Assembly: GCA_016125275.1 (NCBI GenBank)
Contig: WGMB01000006.1
Location: forward strand, 124,001-188,000
Direction of reading: 5' to 3'
Length of the DNA stretch: 64,000 nt
From: Acidobacteriota bacterium
GTDB taxonomy: Bacteria > Acidobacteriota > Terriglobia > Bryobacterales > UBA6623
Both the position numbers and the translations under genes were made by a program. Shown here in pieces: positions 61,590 through 64,000 of this stretch (its first letter is position 1; each line of letters starts with the position of its first letter). The notes below the pieces were generated by a model that did not search any database, had not been told where the DNA came from, and saw only the letters and a program-made list of their open reading frames with translations.

Positions 61590-63514
61590 GACGAGGGGCC
61601 TGGCTGGCCTGCTGGCTGGCGTCCACCCTGGCCGCCGCCGAGCCGCAGCTCCAGGTTCCTTCCACCGCGACCGGCGTCGCCGCTGTGGCGGCCACTCTGG
61701 GCCTCTTCGCAACGGCCGAAGAGGCAGCCTTCCGTGTCGTGATCGGCGACAGCGACGCGGCCCAGACTCTGGGCTTCCGGCCGACGCCGCAGACCGTCCG
61801 CGTGGCCGCCCTGCGCGACGCCTTGGCCCCCGAGCTCGAGATCTTCTGGCAAGAGCCCCTCGAGGTTCCGGTCTTCACACTGCCGGAGGGCGCCGTCGTC
61901 TTCACCACCGAGAAGCGGACGGGCGCGCCTCTGGCGGCCGGAACGAAGACGCCGTCCGGAGCCGTTCTCTGGCTGGCCGTGGCCCCGGGCGCCCGGGGCT
62001 ACGAGAGGTATCCGCTCTGGCTGCACGCCTTGCTGGAGCTGGGCCTGGAGCCGCCGTTCCGCAACGCTCGGACCTGGGTCTTCTACGACCCCGCCTACCG
62101 GCTCCGCGTGGAACCCAACCTGCTGGCCCGGCGCTGGCGAGAGGCCGGCGTGGCGGGCGTACACGTCGCCGGCTGGCCCTTCTTCGACGGCGACGAGGGC
62201 TCCGCGGAGCGCTTGCGGGCCCTGCTGGCGGCCTGCCGCCGCCAAGGCGTGCTGGCCTACTGCTGGCTCGAGCTGCCTCACGTCAGCGAGGGCTTCTGGC
62301 AACACTTCCCGCAGTGCCGCGAGAAGACCGCCGCCGGGCTGGACGCCCAGCTCGACTGGCGCAAGCTGATCGCGTTGTCCGACCCGGCCTGCGCCCAGCA
62401 GGCTCGGCAAGGCGTAGAACGCCTGTTGACGGGCTTTGCCTGGGACGGCGTCAACCTGGCCGAGCTCTATTTCGAGTCCCTCTACGGCCCAGCCGATCCC
62501 ACCCGCCTGACGCCGTTCCATCCCTCCGCGCGGGAGGCCGCACAGGCCGCTCTGGGGTTCGACCCGCTCGCACTGTTCGACGCCGACGGCGATCGCTTCT
62601 GGAGCCGCAGCCCCGAGTCCTGGAAAGCCTTTGCCGACTGGCGCGCCGACCTCGCCTTGCGGCTGCAAGCGGAATGGCTGGGATTCCTCCGCCAGACCCT
62701 GCCGCGCGCCGACCTCGTCGTCACCCAGATCGACGACCGCTTCGAGCCGCGTATGCGCGAGCTGCTCGGAGCCGACGCCGGAGCCCTGCTGGCGCTGCCG
62801 GAAGAGGACTTCACTTTGCTGATCGAAGATCCCGCGCCGCTGTGGGCCCTGGGCCCGGAGCGCTACGAGCGGATCGCCGCAGCGTATGCGCCGCTCACCG
62901 GCGACCCCGGACGCCTCGCCATCGACCTCAACATCGTCGAGCGCTACCAGCAGACCTACCCCACCCGCAAGCAACTCGGCGGCGAGTTCCTGACATTGGT
63001 CGACCAAGCCGGCCGCGGCTTCGAGCGCGTGGCTTTGTATTTCGAGAGCTCCATCAGCGGTCCGGACCTGGCGCTGCTGCCGCGCATCGCGGCCGGCGCC
63101 CGCATCGTCGAGCGCGCCCCGAACGGAGCCCGCATCGTCGCCGAATCCCCCCGGCCCTTCGGCCTGAGCTGGGACGGGTCGGCGATCGTGGACGGCGGGC
63201 TCTGGCCGCTCAGTGACCGCCACACGGTGTGGCTCCCCAGGGGCCGACACGTGGTGGAAGCCCCGCAGGCGCCGCAAGCCCTCCCGCCGGCCCGAGTCCT
63301 GTGGCTGAACGCCGAGCCCTTGGCCGCTTCCGTCCACGGCCGGGAGGTTCGCTTTTCCTACTGTTCACAGCCCGCCGCCCCCGTGCTGCTCGACCGGCGG
63401 CCGGCCGAGACGCTCGTTGACGGCCGCCCCTACGACGCCGGCTGGGAGCAGACCCGCAGCCACTGGTCCGGCCGTCTGCCGCCCGGCGAGCACACGGTTC
63501 GCCTCGTCTTCTGA
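61586..63514 (+). CDS. secreted TIM-barrel glycoside-hydrolase-like protein
   Basis: A 642-residue exported protein (signal peptide 1-18). The central region looks like a TIM-barrel hydrolase: RWREAGVAGVHVAGWPFFDG, RQGVLAYCWLELPHVSEGFW, TGFAWDGVNLAELYFESLYG and VVTQIDDRFEP. The WDG-N-AE-YFES and Asp/Glu-rich elements recall the hydrolase domain of PgaB and related exopolysaccharide-cleaving enzymes, but I cannot assign a CAZy family. Its ATG overlaps the stop of the outer-membrane TPR gene (ATGA), so the two probably act on the same exported glycan. Confidence 0.75.
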   Translation: MRRGAWLACWLASTLAAAEPQLQVPSTATGVAAVAATLGLFATAEEAAFRVVIGDSDAAQTLGFRPTPQTVRVAALRDALAPELEIFWQEPLEVPVFTLPEGAVVFTTEKRTGAPLAAGTKTPSGAVLWLAVAPGARGYERYPLWLHALLELGLEPPFRNARTWVFYDPAYRLRVEPNLLARRWREAGVAGVHVAGWPFFDGDEGSAERLRALLAACRRQGVLAYCWLELPHVSEGFWQHFPQCREKTAAGLDAQLDWRKLIALSDPACAQQARQGVERLLTGFAWDGVNLAELYFESLYGPADPTRLTPFHPSAREAAQAALGFDPLALFDADGDRFWSRSPESWKAFADWRADLALRLQAEWLGFLRQTLPRADLVVTQIDDRFEPRMRELLGADAGALLALPEEDFTLLIEDPAPLWALGPERYERIAAAYAPLTGDPGRLAIDLNIVERYQQTYPTRKQLGGEFLTLVDQAGRGFERVALYFESSISGPDLALLPRIAAGARIVERAPNGARIVAESPRPFGLSWDGSAIVDGGLWPLSDRHTVWLPRGRHVVEAPQAPQALPPARVLWLNAEPLAASVHGREVRFSYCSQPAAPVLLDRRPAETLVDGRPYDAGWEQTRSHWSGRLPPGEHTVRLVF

Positions 63515-63523
63515 ACAACGAGA

Positions 63524-63555
63524 GACCCCGGAGAAGCCGTCGCCTCTCCGGGGTC
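63524..63555 (+). terminator. strong perfect hairpin, possible terminator or insertion target
   Basis: GACCCCGGAGA (63524-63534) and TCTCCGGGGTC (63545-63555) form a perfect 11-pair stem with a ten-base loop. It starts ten bases after the stop of the hydrolase-like gene. There is no T tract, so as an intrinsic terminator it is incomplete. IS110 elements often insert beside such palindromes. Confidence 0.5.
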
Positions 63556-63687
63556 CACGCCGATCGCCGAGAATCGGCGATTCAGTCAAGATGGAGCGAC
63601 CAACTCGAGTTCGTAGCATCGCGGGTTACGCTGACTGCGAAACGAAGCACAGCGGCGCAGAGCCGCATACGAAAGGAGTTGGCCGCC
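63556..63687 (+). other. candidate left end of an IS110-family element, possible bridge RNA
   Basis: About 130 non-coding bases before an IS110-type transposase. It contains a perfect short hairpin, ATCGCCGA-GAA-TCGGCGAT (63563-63581), and a second possible hairpin, GCGGC-GCAGA-GCCGC, near 63650. In IS110-group elements the bridge RNA is encoded in the non-coding stretch upstream of the transposase, so this is where it would be. The exact left boundary cannot be set with the right end missing. Confidence 0.4.
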
Positions 63688-64000
63688 ATGACGAAGATAC
63701 TGTTTGTAGGAATGGATGTCCATGCCGAGACGATCGCGGTGGCGGTCGCCGAGCAGGACGGAGAAGTACGCAGCCACGGCGTAATCCCCAACCGGGTCGA
63801 GTCGATCCGGAAGCTGGTCGGCAAGCTGGGAGCGGCCAAGCGGCTGCGGGTCTGCTACGAGGCCGGACCGACCGGCTACGCGCTCTACTGGCAACTGGCC
63901 GCGCTTGGGGTGGCCTGCGAGGTCATCGCACCGAGCCTGATTCCGCGCAAGCCGGGCGAGAGGATCAAGACCGACCGCCGCGACGCCGAGAAGCTGGCGC
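63688..64000 (+). CDS. IS110-family transposase, 5' part
   Basis: The first 104 codons of a DEDD-type transposase that continues beyond the window. FVGMDVHAETIAVAVAEQDG carries the first catalytic Asp. RLRVCYEAGPTGYALYWQL carries the Glu. VIAPSLIPRKPGERIKTDRR followed by DAEKLA carries the next acidic residues. This N-terminal DEDD domain is diagnostic of IS110. GGAG lies twelve bases before the ATG. IS110 transposases act with a bridge RNA. Whether it is intact is unknown. Confidence 0.92.
   Translation, partial: MTKILFVGMDVHAETIAVAVAEQDGEVRSHGVIPNRVESIRKLVGKLGAAKRLRVCYEAGPTGYALYWQLAALGVACEVIAPSLIPRKPGERIKTDRRDAEKLA

Overview
The window is a high-G+C bacterial chromosome segment, most likely from an Acidobacteriota genome near Bryobacterales/Solibacter. 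The best taxonomic marker is the secreted metalloprotease at 12379-14424, whose C-terminal module resembles the Solibacter C-terminal domain (TIGR03437). The rest fits: a DUF1549/DUF1553 cytochrome gene paired with DUF1501, several sulfatase-like enzymes, a MerR-TPR fusion, small multihaem cytochromes and secreted LRR and TPR proteins. Genes are dense on both strands. I saw no rRNA, tRNA, CRISPR array or prophage.

Layout. 1-5.0 kb: a partial SHOCT-type gene and trpD (minus), then sucC-sucD-ndk (plus) and an FMN-dependent 2-hydroxy acid oxidase (minus). 5.0-12.3 kb: a five-haem cytochrome, a GT4 glycosyltransferase, proS, a bifunctional PBP1-type penicillin-binding protein and a TPR protein. 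12.4-18.6 kb: the secreted metalloprotease, then minus-strand envelope genes (integral membrane GT39-like protein, MurJ-like flippase, cupin, zinc-ribbon membrane protein). 18.6-25.7 kb: a small candidate gene with a palindromic operator-like site, a large integral membrane protein, an LD-carboxypeptidase, an unrecognised 402-residue protein, an outer-membrane barrel, a LolA-like secreted protein and the MerR-TPR fusion. 25.7-37.3 kb: aroE, an arylsulfatase, a seven-haem cytochrome, YqgE/AlgH, a PilZ protein, DUF72, galT, the DUF1549/DUF1553 and DUF1501 pair and a protoglobin. 37.4-48.8 kb: LRR and DinB-fold secreted proteins, mpg, dinB, cca, two DUF2007-like genes, an ASST-like protein, a frameshifted membrane sulfatase-like gene, a SPOR protein and a sulfatase-HEAT protein. 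48.8-55.0 kb: a small regulated-looking gene, a zinc alcohol dehydrogenase, a one-Cys racemase-like protein, a CorC-type membrane protein, a GT2 enzyme, a methyltransferase, an FAH-family hydrolase and a DUF4242 protein. 55.1-59.2 kb: a CoxM-CoxS-CoxL molybdenum hydroxylase with a MoaD/ThiS-like protein. 59.2-63.5 kb: a TPR/outer-membrane barrel protein overlapping a TIM-barrel hydrolase-like gene. From 63.7 kb an IS110-family transposase begins and runs off the edge.

How the genes work together. Clear units are the TCA/energy set (sucCD-ndk), a DNA-repair and tRNA-maturation run (mpg, dinB, cca; the last two overlap by ATGA), the hydroxylase cluster and the last two envelope genes. The sulfatases, galT, the LamG-containing DUF1549 protein and the galactonate-type dehydrogenase suggest, by inference, use of complex and perhaps sulfated polysaccharides.

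A recurrent feature is a clear -10-like hexamer (TACAAT, TATACT, TAGAAT) ending only 7-12 bases before the start codon of many genes. This predicts very short or absent 5' leaders. I used these hexamers to decide several starts. All coordinates and motifs were read by eye; family names rest on recognised motifs, not on searches.
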